A stretch of DNA of 64,000 nucleotides from Nothopassalora personata (taxonomy: Eukaryota > Ascomycota > Dothideomycetes > Mycosphaerellales > Mycosphaerellaceae): assembly GCA_033816765.1 (NCBI GenBank), contig CM066289.1, positions 3,596,001-3,660,000 of the forward strand, given 5' to 3'. Shown one piece after another: positions 8,850-21,059 of this stretch. Every line of letters begins with the position of its first letter. The stretch's first letter is position 1. A program made the position numbers and the translations under genes. Below the pieces are notes generated by a model. It saw nothing but the letters and a program-made list of their open reading frames with translations. It was not told where the DNA came from and ran no database searches.

Positions 8850-11800
8850 AGTAGCGGAGTTTAAGATAAATAAGAACTAGATTAGGTGCCTAATTAATAA
8901 GGGTTCCGAGGTAAATATTATCGGCTAGAGGAACGCTTATAGGTTTAGGTTACTAGTAATGTCGAGTACTTAGCTTACCTTTCGAGGTACTAGAGGGTAG
9001 GCCTAGTTTAAAGGTGTTATAGGCAATTTAGATATTTAGGTATTTAGGGTTTACTACTAGGTAGACATATTTATCTCCTCGGATCTAAACTTACTAACAA
9101 TCCTAGGACGTCCGTAGGCCCGTAAGGTGCGGCTTACTACCCGTAACTGCGATAATAGTTCGTAGAAGGGGACTATTACTAGCCGTAAAGGTGAAAGTGT
9201 TATGTTTACTACCCTAGTTAGCTCGGATAGGTATAAGACCCTTTAAGAACTATTAAAAGCGTCAGGAAATAGAAGGGTAGGTTAATTTACGGCGCTGAAC
9301 CTACCGGTAACTTACTAAAGCCGGATTTAATAAAATTAGTAAGGTTCTCGCACTATCTCGGAGAAACCTCGGACTTTAATTTACCGGTCCCGGGACCGGT
9401 AAATAGCTATAGTAAGGAAAACGGATACGACTACGACACGACGTATCTATAGGAAGACACGACGCATCTATAGGAACCTAGTAAGGCTCTAACGCCTAGT
9501 AACTATTTAGCTTACTTATTAGGATTGCTTAGGAGTACTAGAATAAAGGAACGAGTTACAGAAATTAGAATAGGCGCGTTTAAGGGAGATTCTATTACTA
9601 ACGTTTATTTAGTTTAAGGGGATTAGCCCTCCGAGATCTTAAGGCAATCTACATTAAATGCTTAGGCACGGAAGTAATAAGTAGGCTAACATATAGCTAA
9701 CATTAGGATGCCGCAAGTCTTTACGATATATAAGCGTAAGGCGGACAAGAAGAAGCTAGTAGACGCGAGCGTTTACGAACGCCTAGAATCACGAGTTAAG
9801 GGAGATATAGAATAGAAGCGTAGGGCACTATACCTAGAGTCTGAGATACCTAAAGGATAAGGTCCGTTTAACGGGAAGTACTTAACTAAGAAATTCTTAA
9901 GTATAGAGCGAGTTAGCCGGATTACTCTAGAACGACTTACCTTAATTAAGGTTAGTATTAAGCTATTGCTAATAGAAAGGGCCTTATTCGATAAGATACT
10001 CTATAACCGGGAGGCAGTCCTCGCTTAGGATTTTAGTTATATAAGGCAAATTAGGCACGACGTTATACTACCTTAGAAGATTAATACGGTCCCTTATAAG
10101 CTATAGTAGGCACGCCCTATCCGGTTGCACCTAAGTCTTAGGGCAGTTATTAAACGCATAATTAGGGCCCGGATTAAGAACAACATCCTAGAATACTTAT
10201 AAGGGGCATATTATAATAGCTAGCTCCTAGTCGTAAAGAAAGTTAATGCCTCTAGAAGCGATGTGCTATATTAGTTAATTAATTTAGCTATGCTCCTAAA
10301 TAAGGTTACTATACGCGATACTAACATTCCACCGGACACGGATAGCTTCTTAGAGGATTTTACCGGGTACCGAGTCGCTTCACTTATAGACCTGTTTTTA
10401 GGTTATAATTAGATTACTTTAGATAAGTCCTACCGAGACTTAATAGCCTTTATAACCCCTCTTAGCCTAGTACGTAACACGACTCTACCTTAAGGAGCTA
10501 CTAATTTAGTTGCTTAGTTCGTACGTGCGGTAACAAAGATTCTACTTAATTATATCTTGCATCGAGCGAAGCCGTTTCTCGATAACATCGGTATTAAGGG
10601 ACTAACTAAGGACTATAGGAATGTAGAAGTAGAGCCTAGGTTAAGGAAATAGGTCGTTAAGTATATCGTTTCCCTAGATCTAGTTCTTACTAACCTAGAG
10701 AGAGCTAGTGCGGTAGTTACTAGAGGCAAATCCTAATAGTTATACGAAAAGCTTAAGATTGTTAGGTACGTTACTAGCCCGGATAGTCGCTATCCTAACC
10801 TAAAGGTTGTAGCTAAGATCCTAGATTAGCCTACGCCTACCTATATTAAGGAGGTCCGCACCTATGTAGGGCTATATATGTACTTCCGGATATAGATCCC
10901 CTAGTTCGTTATTATTACTCGACTAATGTATAAGCTACTAAAGAAGGACGCCGAGTTCACCTAGATAGAAAATAAGCAGTTCTCGAAAGAAGAGGTTACT
11001 AGATATCTTATATAGGCTCTAGCCTTAGTTACTCTCTACTACTTACCTAGTACTAGGTCTATCTTTATCTTAGTTAATACTAGCGGTACTAGATAGGGAT
11101 GTATCGTTTCTTAAGAATTAATAGACAGCACCCGACGGCGTTACCCGGTACGGTATAAGAGTAGAATCTAGAACGCGTTAGAATCTAGATATAATGCTAG
11201 TAAGCGGGAATGCCTTAGGGTCCTTAAGGGGCTTAAGAAGATCTAGAGATATGTTACTAGCGTTAATTTTATCCTTAAGGTTAATACTAAGACACTTATA
11301 TAGTAGCTTAACGGGCCGGCTTCGGACCTACCTAACTCGGCAATAGCCCGGTAGGTCGTATAGATTAGGCTATTTACGTTCGAAGTAAAGTACGTTGCGG
11401 GGACTAGGTATACTAGCCTAGATGCCCTATCTCGTAGGCCCTCTATACCTTAGGAACCTAGAGAAGCTAACGAAGACAAATTCGACTAGATAATTAATAA
11501 TAAGCTATTTAGGTACCCGGAGCCGGTCGACACCTACCTAGTTAAAATCTAGAAAACACGACATCTCGGGGACTAATACTCTAAAAGCTCTTAGTAGCTT
11601 ACTTAGGTTATAGAAACTAGGACCCGGCCCGATAGTATTACCCGTACTAAGTACTAGCGGCTAGTAAAGAAGAGCGTTAACTTCTTTATCCGGGACTAAT
11701 TGCTATTCTTCTAGAAGCGCCGAGGAGTACCGTTATAACTTATAATTAACGATAATAAGGCTTAGAAGGAGATCGTTATAGAATGCTATAAGAGACACGG

Positions 11801-13090
11801 TTATCGTAGCGCTAAGGTCGTATATAACCTTCTTTCCGATCGGTATTACTAGGACGGGTACTTCGCCGATGTCTCTACGTAGGTTCGAAGTTATACTCCT
11901 TATAGGTTTCGCGAAGGCAACTAGCGCGCTAGTAAGCTTTACTTATCAACCCCTTAGGTTATTAGTAAGAAGTAGTACTCGGACCCCGTCTAGGTGCATA
12001 AAAATAGATACCTCCTAGTTACGCGCGAAGCACTTAGTAACTAGATCGAGGCTAGAGTAACGAGGGCACCTCCTAGCTCTAAGACGGTTACTAAGTTTCT
12101 ATATAAGGATGTCTTCTATAGGTACGGCTACTATACTAAAATTGTGCTTAATAACGCTACGGTTTATACGGCTAAGATTAAGCGGTTACTCGTAGGACTT
12201 AGTGTTCGAAGGATCCGAATATTACCGTACTATCCGTAGTCTAATGCTCCGGTCGAGGTTAGATACCGTCCGATTCTTATAGCGTTAGTAAAGCTTATAA
12301 GGAACATATACCGCGGATAGGAACAATAGGTACCCGCTATATTATAGGCTAATAGGACTACGACCTGTCGTACTACTAGAATGACGCTAGCTTAGGTCCT
12401 ATATAGCTATCGCACGATTCTGCCAATTAAGGTTAAGCACCCAACGTAGGCAAATTACTAATAGGGATCGGTAAGAACAACTAAGGACCTACTTACTATA
12501 CGTGCGCGTTAACTCTAGGCTCGCGACCTTAGTTTAGAAGAGCTATATGCTCGAAGGAAGCGACTAAGAGAACTTAGTAAGGACTACTTTAATTCTTACC
12601 GGAATATTAACTCTATTAGTTTCTAGAAGGGCGACCTTATTATAAGATTCGATAAGCTATATAAGGATAACTTCTTACGTAAGATCGGTTACCGATAGTA
12701 AGGTCTATATCGGGTATCTAGTATCTCTAGGGAGTTTAGTACCTATATTCTTAAGGAACTTAATAGCATGCTAATAAAGGGTGTTTAGGCACGAGAAAAC
12801 CTTAAGCTAGTTCTAGAGCTTCGCCCGGATAACATAGGAGTACTAGGCCTAGATAATGGGATCGATCTCGTAATAGGGGAGGGAGAAGTCGCTAATAGCG
12901 TCGCTAATAGTAAAGATAGTAGTAATTCGAACGAGATCGAGCCTATCGCCGACGAAGACGTACTACCTATAGGAGTTAACGAAAGGGGATCGTATCCTAA
13001 ACCGGAATCTAAGAAGCTATAGGTTAGGCCTTATAACCTTTCTACAGCCGAAATTTTATAGTTTAGTAGGATCGAGGCTAAGAACTAATT
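8850..13090 (+). pseudogene. Gypsy A pol: protease, RT, RNase H, integrase (RIP-mutated)
   Basis: Reading through RIP stops shows, in order: a retropepsin region (GSEVNII near 8,900), an RT whose catalytic box reads FLDNIGIKG near 10,576-10,600, RNase H (about 11,060-11,450), and an integrase with His zinc region (HGYRSAKVVYNLL near 11,790) and DDE-like segments (IVLNNATVYTAK; YYPQSNAPVEVR near 12,225-12,260). In the catalytic box the second Asp has become Asn by a RIP-type GAT/GAC change. The FLDDIG form in place of YxDD is what I recall from one group of fungal gypsy elements. Stops occur throughout, so it is dead. Confidence 0.8.
9379..9404. repeat. Perfect 26-bp palindrome in gypsy A pol
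   Basis: ATTTACCGGTCCC followed directly by its exact reverse complement. Identical copies are at 13,230-13,255 and 45,619-45,644, and shorter versions lie inside every gypsy A LTR. Confidence 0.95.
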
Positions 13091-13229
13091 AGTTAGTAAT
13101 AGCGTACGGAGTTCACTTCCCTTAGGTATATGTTGCACATACCCTTTAGTTTATTAAGTCGATTCGGTTATCTAGACTTTACTTTATAGGGTGTTCTTAC
13201 CTTAGTTAGACCTTAGTTAGTAGAGTTAC

Positions 13230-13255
13230 ATTTACCGGTCCCGGGACCGGTAAAT
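13230..13255. repeat. Perfect 26-bp palindrome after gypsy A integrase
   Basis: Same palindrome as at 9379-9404. It lies between the end of pol and the large unassigned frame. Confidence 0.95.
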
Positions 13256-13699
13256 CGGATTACGTAATAGCGTAGTATGCCCCTACCGAATGCTTACCTA
13301 GGTAGTTACTAGCACTAGTTTTCGGTTACATATAGGGTTATCGGACCTTTAGTGTGACCTTAATAGCACTGCTCTTACTACTTATAAGACCGGTCTCGGC
13401 GCTACTACCTTATAACGGTTATAGGGACATACGCTAAGAGGTATACTTAAGCGCAGCTCTCTACCTACTACTTCCTCTCCTTTTCTTTAAACACTAACAC
13501 TATTACTAGAGCTACTAACACATCTATCTACTACTACTATATACATTAGACGGTTCTTTAGCCTCTCTCTCTTTACGACCTTAACCTTCTTTAAAGCCCC
13601 TACCCCGACACTAAGCTTTTAAAGCTTACTAACACTCTAGAGTAGCACTACGAGATAGCTAGCTCTTTCGATCTTACTGCTAGCGAATCCTAGTTATTA

Positions 13700-16600
13700 T
13701 AGCTTTAGCTAGTCTATCGTTACGCTCGGCTAGCTCGAGTATAGCGCTTACTAGTACTATTACTAGGCTTACCCGCCTACCTTAGACCTTGTTCGAGTCC
13801 CTTCGCCTACCGGATAACGTTAAGCATGTCCTTACTAACACGAACATCCCGAAGTCCGCCGCTAATATTATGTTCCGAGAGCTTAGTCCTTAGAAGCGGG
13901 TTAAGGTATTAAAGGACTTCTATAAGGGCTTCGAGAAGGTGTTCGAAGACCGCTCCGTCTAGGTTAACCTATTTTTCGAGGAAGTTAAGAGCGGTATAGA
14001 CAAGAGCTACTAGGATGAATTTCTTAGTAATAAGAAGCTTAATGTCTTATTTCCTATCGTCGGTAAGATTCGTAAGACCGGTTTAGAGATTCGTAACCGA
14101 GAGAAGACTCTTCGAGCTACGCTTACCCGCTACTAGCTATAGTAGATAGACAATAAGATTCTTAATCGACGCGTTATCTCCGAGCTTTATAGTACTAATA
14201 GCTGGCGCCGCTAGTTCACGGCCTTTATTAACAAGTACCTAGACTATAGTAGGGCTGTTAGTAGAATTTAGAGGGCATTAATCTAGCGTATAAGGATTGG
14301 CCGTAAGGGCATAGATCGTAAGCGAATTCTAGAGCCTAGTAATCTTACCCGGTACGATAGGGAGGCTAAAGCACGTAGCATTAATCCGTAGTCGGCTAAG
14401 AGTAGGGAGATTATTAGAAGATACCGCCTAGCCGTCTATAAGGATAGCCTTCTATACTTTATAGAGGGTACTATTACTAAGAAGTCCGCGTCCCCGGAGG
14501 ACAGTATAGATTAACCTAGACTATCTAGCTAGCAATAGCCTTAGCTACGTTAGCTACTACCGGGTAGTAAAGGTAAAGGACGTGTAAAGAGTACTACGCT
14601 AACTCTACTAGCCTCTACCTAGCCTATAGTCCTATCGAGAGGCGGTCGTAAGTCGAGTCGACTTAAGTAGCTCCGTATAGGCGAGAGTATAGGTAAGGGC
14701 ATAACTACGCCTACTCGATCATCGCCTAACCGAACGCTAGACGGCGTACCTATACGCGAGGGTAGTCCGCTAGGTACACCGGTTAGTACCCTACGATCTA
14801 CTCCGGCCCTAACTAAGAATAGTAATCCGATACTTACTATGTTACCTTCGGCTATAATTAGGGATGTATTAGTCTTTAAGGATTAGATCCTATAGGAAGA
14901 CGAGGCTCTCCGGATTAAGCGCGCTAACTATACCTATAATAAGCGGTACTATAGCGTTAAGTTTAGAAACTCGATTAATATAGATAGCATTAACTAGCTA
15001 CCTAAGCACCGGATAGCGGGCCTTAAGATGCTCAAACATACTATCTCGTAGGTTCTTAAGAGGGATAGTAAGGTTAGCGCTATAATATACGATTAGCATG
15101 TTCGAGATTTCTACTATAAGGCCCTCTACTTTGTTACGAATCCCGGTATTACCGCTAATACCCTATATAAGCGCGCGCTTAAGGTCTAAGACTAGCTCTT
15201 TAAAGGTAAGAGTTTTTTAGCTATTAAGGTAAAGAATAGGTCGTGGTTTCGCCCTAATAAGCGTAGTTAGAAGACTATTAACCCGCTTAGCTACCTCCGC
15301 GTTCGAGGCAAAGTCGGCACTACGAGTAGTATCGTTACGTATGCTAACTATAACTAGATCCTCGACAAATTTAGTATCGATAAAGCTAACTAAGCCGATC
15401 TTAATAGCACCGGTACCTACATTAATAGTAACATGCTATACTAGTACAATAACGCTAAACTAGCGCCGCGGGTTAAAACAGTTAGGGAGATAATAAGTCG
15501 AGAATTTGACGTGTACCAATAGCACCTACGAGAATTGAACAAGGTTAGCAACGGCGGCGTCTACTAGAACATGTAGTATTCTCTAAGCTAATAGATCATA
15601 CGACAAGACCCCGGGCTGTAGCTCTTATAAGTAGCTCTATACCCTTAACACTACACTCGGTTTATCTCCTTCCCTAGGCCTACGATTTTTAGCTTTAATA
15701 GGGCTTATTAGGGGGGTGACGCGAACACTATAGTATAGTATACTAGGGTCGACTTAAACCTCGAAATTAAAAACTACTAGACTAGTAACCGGCTTAACAT
15801 ACTATACTCTCTTAACTTAGAGGGCACTAGTGGGCCGGAGTTTTTACACGGTTTTTATAAGTAAGGGAATGCTAGAGAGTTTATCTAGTAGTGCCGGATT
15901 AACGACTATATAGAAGACGGCCGATTTAAGCGTTTCTTCTCGGTTAGGGTCTAGAATTACCTAAGTAAGAATAGCATTAGCTAGTTTAGAGAGGACCTAA
16001 GCGCTAGGTAAATGCGGGTGACTACTGTAGGCGTTCTAATAAGGTAGGCCGTACATAAGAAGACGCTACGCTAGATTAACCCTTACTTTATCGAGATCCG
16101 CGACGATAACTATCTTAAACTCTAGAGAAGCTAGAGCATACACTAGGTAATAGACCTCTATCGTAACTTTAAGACGCTAAGTAAGAGCGCTACGGGGTTT
16201 AAGTATCGACGCCTAGTACCCGGCTATCCTTTTCCTACGGCCGTACACCTTAGTGGCATTAGCCCTCTATCCGATGCCCTAGCGGGTTTAAAGTCTTAGA
16301 ACGACAACGAAGTTATCCTTAATGCTAGAAGGTAGCTTAATGCTACGGTCCGCCTAGACTCGGAGCTCTTCTATAAGAAGATGTATAATTAGCGCGTCCG
16401 AGCTATAAAATTGATAGATAAGCAGCTTAGCTTAGTTACTACTCTCGAGTAGATGTGCTTTATAAGCGAAGGGCGTAACGAGAGCTTCTTCCGTAACTAC
16501 TATAGGAACTTTACTAGCTAGCTACTTAGGGACGCGTCTAGTAAGACTAGTATTAGCTACGACAACGAGTAGGTCTAGATAAAGGAGTTGTGTAAGAATA

Positions 16601-16860
16601 AGTAGAACTAAGTAGTTAGTGCGGGTTTATAGGCTTCTAGTTTCTAGTTAATTTCCGGCTATAGCTATAGCCTATAGGATTCTAGTTCTGATTCTAGTTC
16701 TAATTCTAGTTCTAATGCTTCGGGTACAGGTGCTTCTAGTCCTTAGATCTTACTTGTTTCTTATAGTTACTTATCTTCCCTTAACTCACTTTCTAGTTAC
16801 GCGGTAGACTCGTCTTTAGATTTATTAGGTTACTAGTACTAACGCTCACTTGTCTTATAA
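13700..16860 (+). pseudogene. Large RIP-mutated frame of unknown function between gypsy A pol and 3' LTR
   Basis: One plus-strand frame stays coherent for about 1,050 codons if TAG/TAA are read as RIP-altered Gln/Trp codons. It starts near FESLRLPDNVKHVLTNTN (about 13,785) and ends near LDLLGYWY-like sequence at about 16,840. I see no RT, integrase, transposase DDE or envelope hallmarks. A middle segment reads RFISFPRPTIFSFNRAY, a later one GFKYRRLVPGYPFPTAVHL, and the tail is Ser-rich. The exact start is unclear. It lies in the same strand as pol and before the polypurine tract and 3' LTR, where fungal gypsy elements may carry additional ORFs. It could also be a separate old element inserted there. 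I do not recognise the family. Confidence 0.55.
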
Positions 16861-17204
16861 ATAGCGTTCACGTTATTCGACCATCTAGCCTGCTCGATTA
16901 ATGCTAACATAGCTATCTATTCCCTCGCTAGTTTCGTAGCATACGTTAGTGTAGTGCAACGGATACGAGTCGCGGTTATTAACGTTATTATTACGGTCTC
17001 TATTAGAAGGGTCCTTTCGATCTTTATAAACTGTCGCTAGTAGGCCCTAGAGTTGCCTAACATCTTATATGTTAAGCTAAATAGTAGGGTGAGCTACTAT
17101 GCTACTATAAGACTACCTTAGCTTATAGCGACTAACTACGCTACCTATGTTACCCGGGCTTACTGCTTTAGAACCTAAGGACAGGTTCGTAATAGGGGAG
17201 GATA

Positions 17205-17575
17205 TATTAACGACTAATAGGTTATGTTAACCTTAGGTTTAGAGGGGGGGTCCCTTAGGTCTAACTTGCCCTAATTTCATTTAGGTTTAATTAGACATTT
17301 AGGTAAGCTAGTAGGACCTAGTATAGCTATTGAGATATATAATGCGTAGCTAAGCATTATAAGCGTAGCATTAAGGCAACAATTCAATTTATACCTCTCG
17401 AGTAGAGGGTATAGGGGTTTAGGGTCCGCTAATTCTCTTGTTTTATCTAGCTACTGCGCTACTCGTCACGTGACCTGATTTCCCGGTCCCGGGACCGGCA
17501 AATACTCCTACTTACGTAAGTACCGCTCTATACTACCACAACTTGGATAGACCTACATAGGGTAGTTAGTAGACA
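17205..17575 (+). repeat. Gypsy A LTR (3')
   Basis: 371 bp, starting TATTAACG and ending GTTAGTAGACA. It is preceded by the purine tract AATAGGGGAGGATA. The 165 bases upstream match 50,118-50,280. Confidence 0.8.
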
Positions 17576-18440
17576 TTACTATTTACGGTATACTATTAGT
17601 ATCTATCGGAACCCGTAGGGAAAATTTCGTCTCCCTAAGCGATAGGCATTAGATGCGTAAACGTATACCCCTAAGGCTAGAGACGCTTAGCTAGGGGGAG
17701 GGGAAGGGGCGACTTACGCGTACGGTAGGTAATAAGAAAAAGAAAGAAAGAAAAAGAGAACGAGAACCTAAAGATATGTTCTAGGCTCCTATTGTTTATA
17801 TATAACAATAGCTATTGTTACTTAGTAGATAATAGTAAACCTTACACTTACCTAGGTAATAATACTTCGTCTCGGCGTCGGCGGGGCTAGACAATAAGGA
17901 AGAGCAGCTCGGGCACTTCCTATTACGAGCCTAATAAAAACAGCTAGGACAATAGGCTCTAGGGCGGAGCTAGGACTAGGGGCGGCGGAGGAGGAAGGGG
18001 GAGGGTAGTATAAGGGGCGGGCCCCTATTCCTTAGTATAGGCTACGCCTATACGTTCGGATTGCTTTCCGACACCTTTTCTTCGGACAGCGTATAACTTC
18101 CCCTTTCTTCTATATCGAACTTATTATAAACCTTATAGAACTTTAGTATATACGTCGTTTACCTATAACAATACCGGATACCTTATACCGTTAGGAATAT
18201 TCGTACTAAACGAATTGCGAAACATAGTGTAGTACGTACGCGTACTCTACTTAGGAACGTAGAAATCCTAGGAACGCTAACGAACATAGGGATAGACATA
18301 GAAAGGCTCGCGTTAGGTTTAAGCGGAGGCCTCGAGACACGAAGCACGACGTTCTATATACGAATAGAAAAAAGGATTAACTCCCTAGGAATAAGCGACC
18401 GAAGGGAGTTATACGATATAGAAAAGGCTTAAGTATTACT
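17576..18440 (+). other. Gypsy B 5' region without recognisable gag
   Basis: RIP-mutated sequence with an A/G-rich stretch at about 17,728-17,760 and a GC-rich patch at about 17,870-18,010. No Gag-like frame or zinc knuckle can be read, so gag is either deleted or too decayed. Confidence 0.5.
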
Positions 18441-20558
18441 AACGATAATAGTGTTTCGAACTAAGATTATCGTTAACGGGTATAAGATAGATACTATAAT
18501 AGATTCCGGAGCAAGCGGGAACTTTACCTGCGAATTATTTATTATAAGACATAGGATCGCTACCTATAAGAAGAAAGAGGGTTATAAATTAATCGCGGTA
18601 GACGGATTATCCTTACCTAGTATAGAGCGCGAGACGATACCGCTACCACTTACTATCTAACGGTACTACGAGGAGATTATCTTAGATATTACTAATATAG
18701 CTAGTTATAACATCGTACTAGGTATACCTTAGTTAAGAAAGCATAATCTAGTAATCTACTAGAGAAGAGGAGTACTTACATTTAGGGAATACGATTGTAT
18801 TATCAACATTTAGCCTACGTAGTAGTAGCGTTTACTAGTAGATAATGCAAGGAAATAGCTAAACGAGATATAGCTTACGCCGACTAGAAGGATAGAAGAA
18901 CTACCTTCGACCGGGATAGACACTAGCGTAGGGCCGCGGGTTACGAAGTTACTAGTAGTAATAGAAGTAACGTACTATCGAAGGATACTAATATCTTAGA
19001 GTTAAGTATTCCTAAGGAGTATCGTAAGTAGTCGCGACTCTTTAAAGAGGAAAGAGGTAAGGATGCCTTACCTAAGTACTAACTATAGAATTATAAGATA
19101 AACATTTAGCTAGGGAAAGAGCCTCTATAGGGACCCCTATAACAAATGTCTAAGAAAGAGCTATAGACCCTACGAGAATAGCTAAAGGAGAAGCTAGCTA
19201 AAGGATAGATAAGAAGATCTACCTTAAGCGTAGGAACTCTATATATGTTCGTTCTAAAAGTAGACGGGAAGTTACGACTCGTATAAGACTATAGGAAGTT
19301 AAACGAGATTACGATTAAGAACCGATACCCGCTACCTAACATCGAAGAAGCATAAGATAGATTAACTAGATTAGACTAGTATATAAAGATTAACCTACGA
19401 GATGCCTTCTACGCTATACGGATAGCGGAAGGAGAAGAATAGAAAACCGCTTTTAGAATAAGATACGGACTTTACGAATTCTTAGTTATACTAATGGGAT
19501 TAACTAACGTACCCGTATCCTATTAGGACCTTATTAACGAGACACTTAGAGACCTACTTGATGTATACGTTATCGCTTATATAGACGATATATTAGTCTA
19601 TACGAAAGGATCCCTTTAGAATTATATAAAAGAAGTCTAGGACGTATTCGAACGACTTACGCGTTTAGGATTTAAGATAGTACCCGAGAAATGCGAATTC
19701 TATAAGAAAGAAGTTAAATTCTTAGGCTTTATTATTAGTACTATAGGGATAATAATCGACCCTACGAAAATATAGTTAATTAGAGAATAGCTAGAACTAA
19801 AAACAGTTAAGGACGTACAATTATTCCTTAGACTAGCGAACTACAACCGGAAATTCATTAAGGACTACGTAAAGATAGTAGCACTAATAACGATACTTAC
19901 GAGAAAAGACGTTACCTAGAAATAGGGAAAGGAATAGATTAAAGCGTTTAAGAAACTTAAAGAATAATGCGCTTTAGCCCCTACGCTTCGACTATTCGAT
20001 AGTAGTAAGGAAGTCTACATCGAGACCGATACGTCTAATATAGCAATAGGCGCGTACCTAACATAGACATACAATAGGTAGAGACACCTAGTAGCCTATT
20101 ACCCCCGGAAAATGACTATAGCGGAACAGAACTACAACATCTATAATAAAGAGCTTCTAGCTATTGTTACTACTATACAATATTAGAGAGTATACGTCGA
20201 GGGCCTACCGAAGTTAACGATTCTTTCTAACTATAAGAATCTTACGTACTTTACGACGACGAAAGAACTTACCCGAAGGCAAGCCCGCTAGTCGGAGCTG
20301 CTAGGATAGTATAAGTTCGAAATTAAATATACTCTAGGACGAGAGAACGGCCGCGCCGACGCGCTAAGCTGAAGGAGCGACTATATAGAAGGAAAAGAAC
20401 TAGTGTAACATAAAGTATTAAAGACGAACCTCGACGGAAGTCTTAGTACTGACATAAGAGAATTTAATAACATTGTACGGATATTAGGCGATAAGGACGA
20501 ACAATTCCCTATATTATAAGGAAAGTACTAAGTACTAAAGAATCGAGAAGAAGAATAC
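18441..20558 (+). pseudogene. Gypsy B pol part 1: protease, RT, RNase H (RIP-mutated)
   Basis: An open stretch at 18,451-18,660 carries the retropepsin active site TIIDSGASGNFTCE. The RT follows: LPNIEEAQDRLTR-like, NLRDAFYAIRIAEG, AFRIRYGLYEFLV and an intact YIDDILVYT box near 19,576-19,605, then EKCEFYKKEVKFLGFIIS. RNase H (YIETDTSNIAIGAYL) is near 20,018-20,060. Many TAG stops replace Gln and Trp. The frame runs into the gypsy 1 insertion at 20,558 and is continued at 27,187. Confidence 0.8.
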
Positions 20559-20755
20559 TGTTAAGGGGATGTCGCAATGTATAGCACGCCCACGACCTGC
20601 CAGTCGTAGATGAACTAATTCTTGCCTTTTGTTCAAGACGCATCGCGCGTCGCAAGGTGTACTCATGCGTGTCACGTGCGGCTTGGCAGCCGGTCGCGAC
20701 CGCATGTCACATGCAAGGCCACATGTAGGGGTTAGCCACTGGGCTGCCCCTTACA
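20559..20755 (-). repeat. Gypsy 1 3' LTR
   Basis: 197 bp, the same as 26,990-27,186 as far as read. The target duplication AATAC precedes it. Confidence 0.95.
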
Positions 20756-20925
20756 ATTGCCTCCCCTCCCGTGCGAGCTGTCCTCAGCTCGCTAGTTGCT
20801 ACGTAGAGGCTCCTATGTACTTCCAGAACCATAGTTGCTATGCGGCCCACATGCGGGTTGCGTGCGTGTCGTCATGTAGGTGTAGGTGAGTGAGGCTTGG
20901 TTGCCATGCCGACGCAGCTGGTTAG

Positions 20926-20934
20926 GGGCATAAA
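20926..20934 (+). promoter_or_regulatory. TATA-like element of the antisense gene
   Basis: GGCATAAAA lies about 130 bases before the ATG at 21,060. It is followed by a C- and CAT-rich leader ending in six to seven ATC repeats. It fits a fungal promoter of its own inside the element. Confidence 0.45.
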
Positions 20935-21059
20935 ACTCCAGCCCAACCCAGCCCTTTCTCAGCACGCTCCCCAGCTCATCACCTTCGCCACACCACCACC
21001 ACGCACCCGCACCGCACCATCATCGCAAGCGCCTCGCCAGCATCATCATCATCATCATC

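Larger units (their letters stand above)
523..17575 (+). mobile_element. Gypsy A copy 1, RIP-mutated Ty3/gypsy retrotransposon, interrupted by copia
   Basis: It is bounded by directly repeated LTRs at 523-about 875 and 17,205-17,575. Removing the nested copia at 1999-7229 leaves about 11.8 kb. The order is LTR, leader with a telomere-like tract, gag, protease, RT, RNase H, integrase, a large unassigned frame, polypurine tract (AATAGGGGAGGATA), LTR. All frames carry many TAG/TAA stops where CAG, CAA or TGG are expected. I find no matching target-site duplication: the flanks are GATAG on the left and TTACT on the right. So the two LTRs may not come from a single insertion. An inverted partial copy lies at 42,805-50,115. 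Confidence 0.75.

Noticed and set aside
13700..16860. Retroviral-type envelope gene in the large frame after integrase
   Set aside because: No signal peptide, no clear membrane anchor and no Cys pattern; the tail is Ser-rich. Position alone is not enough.
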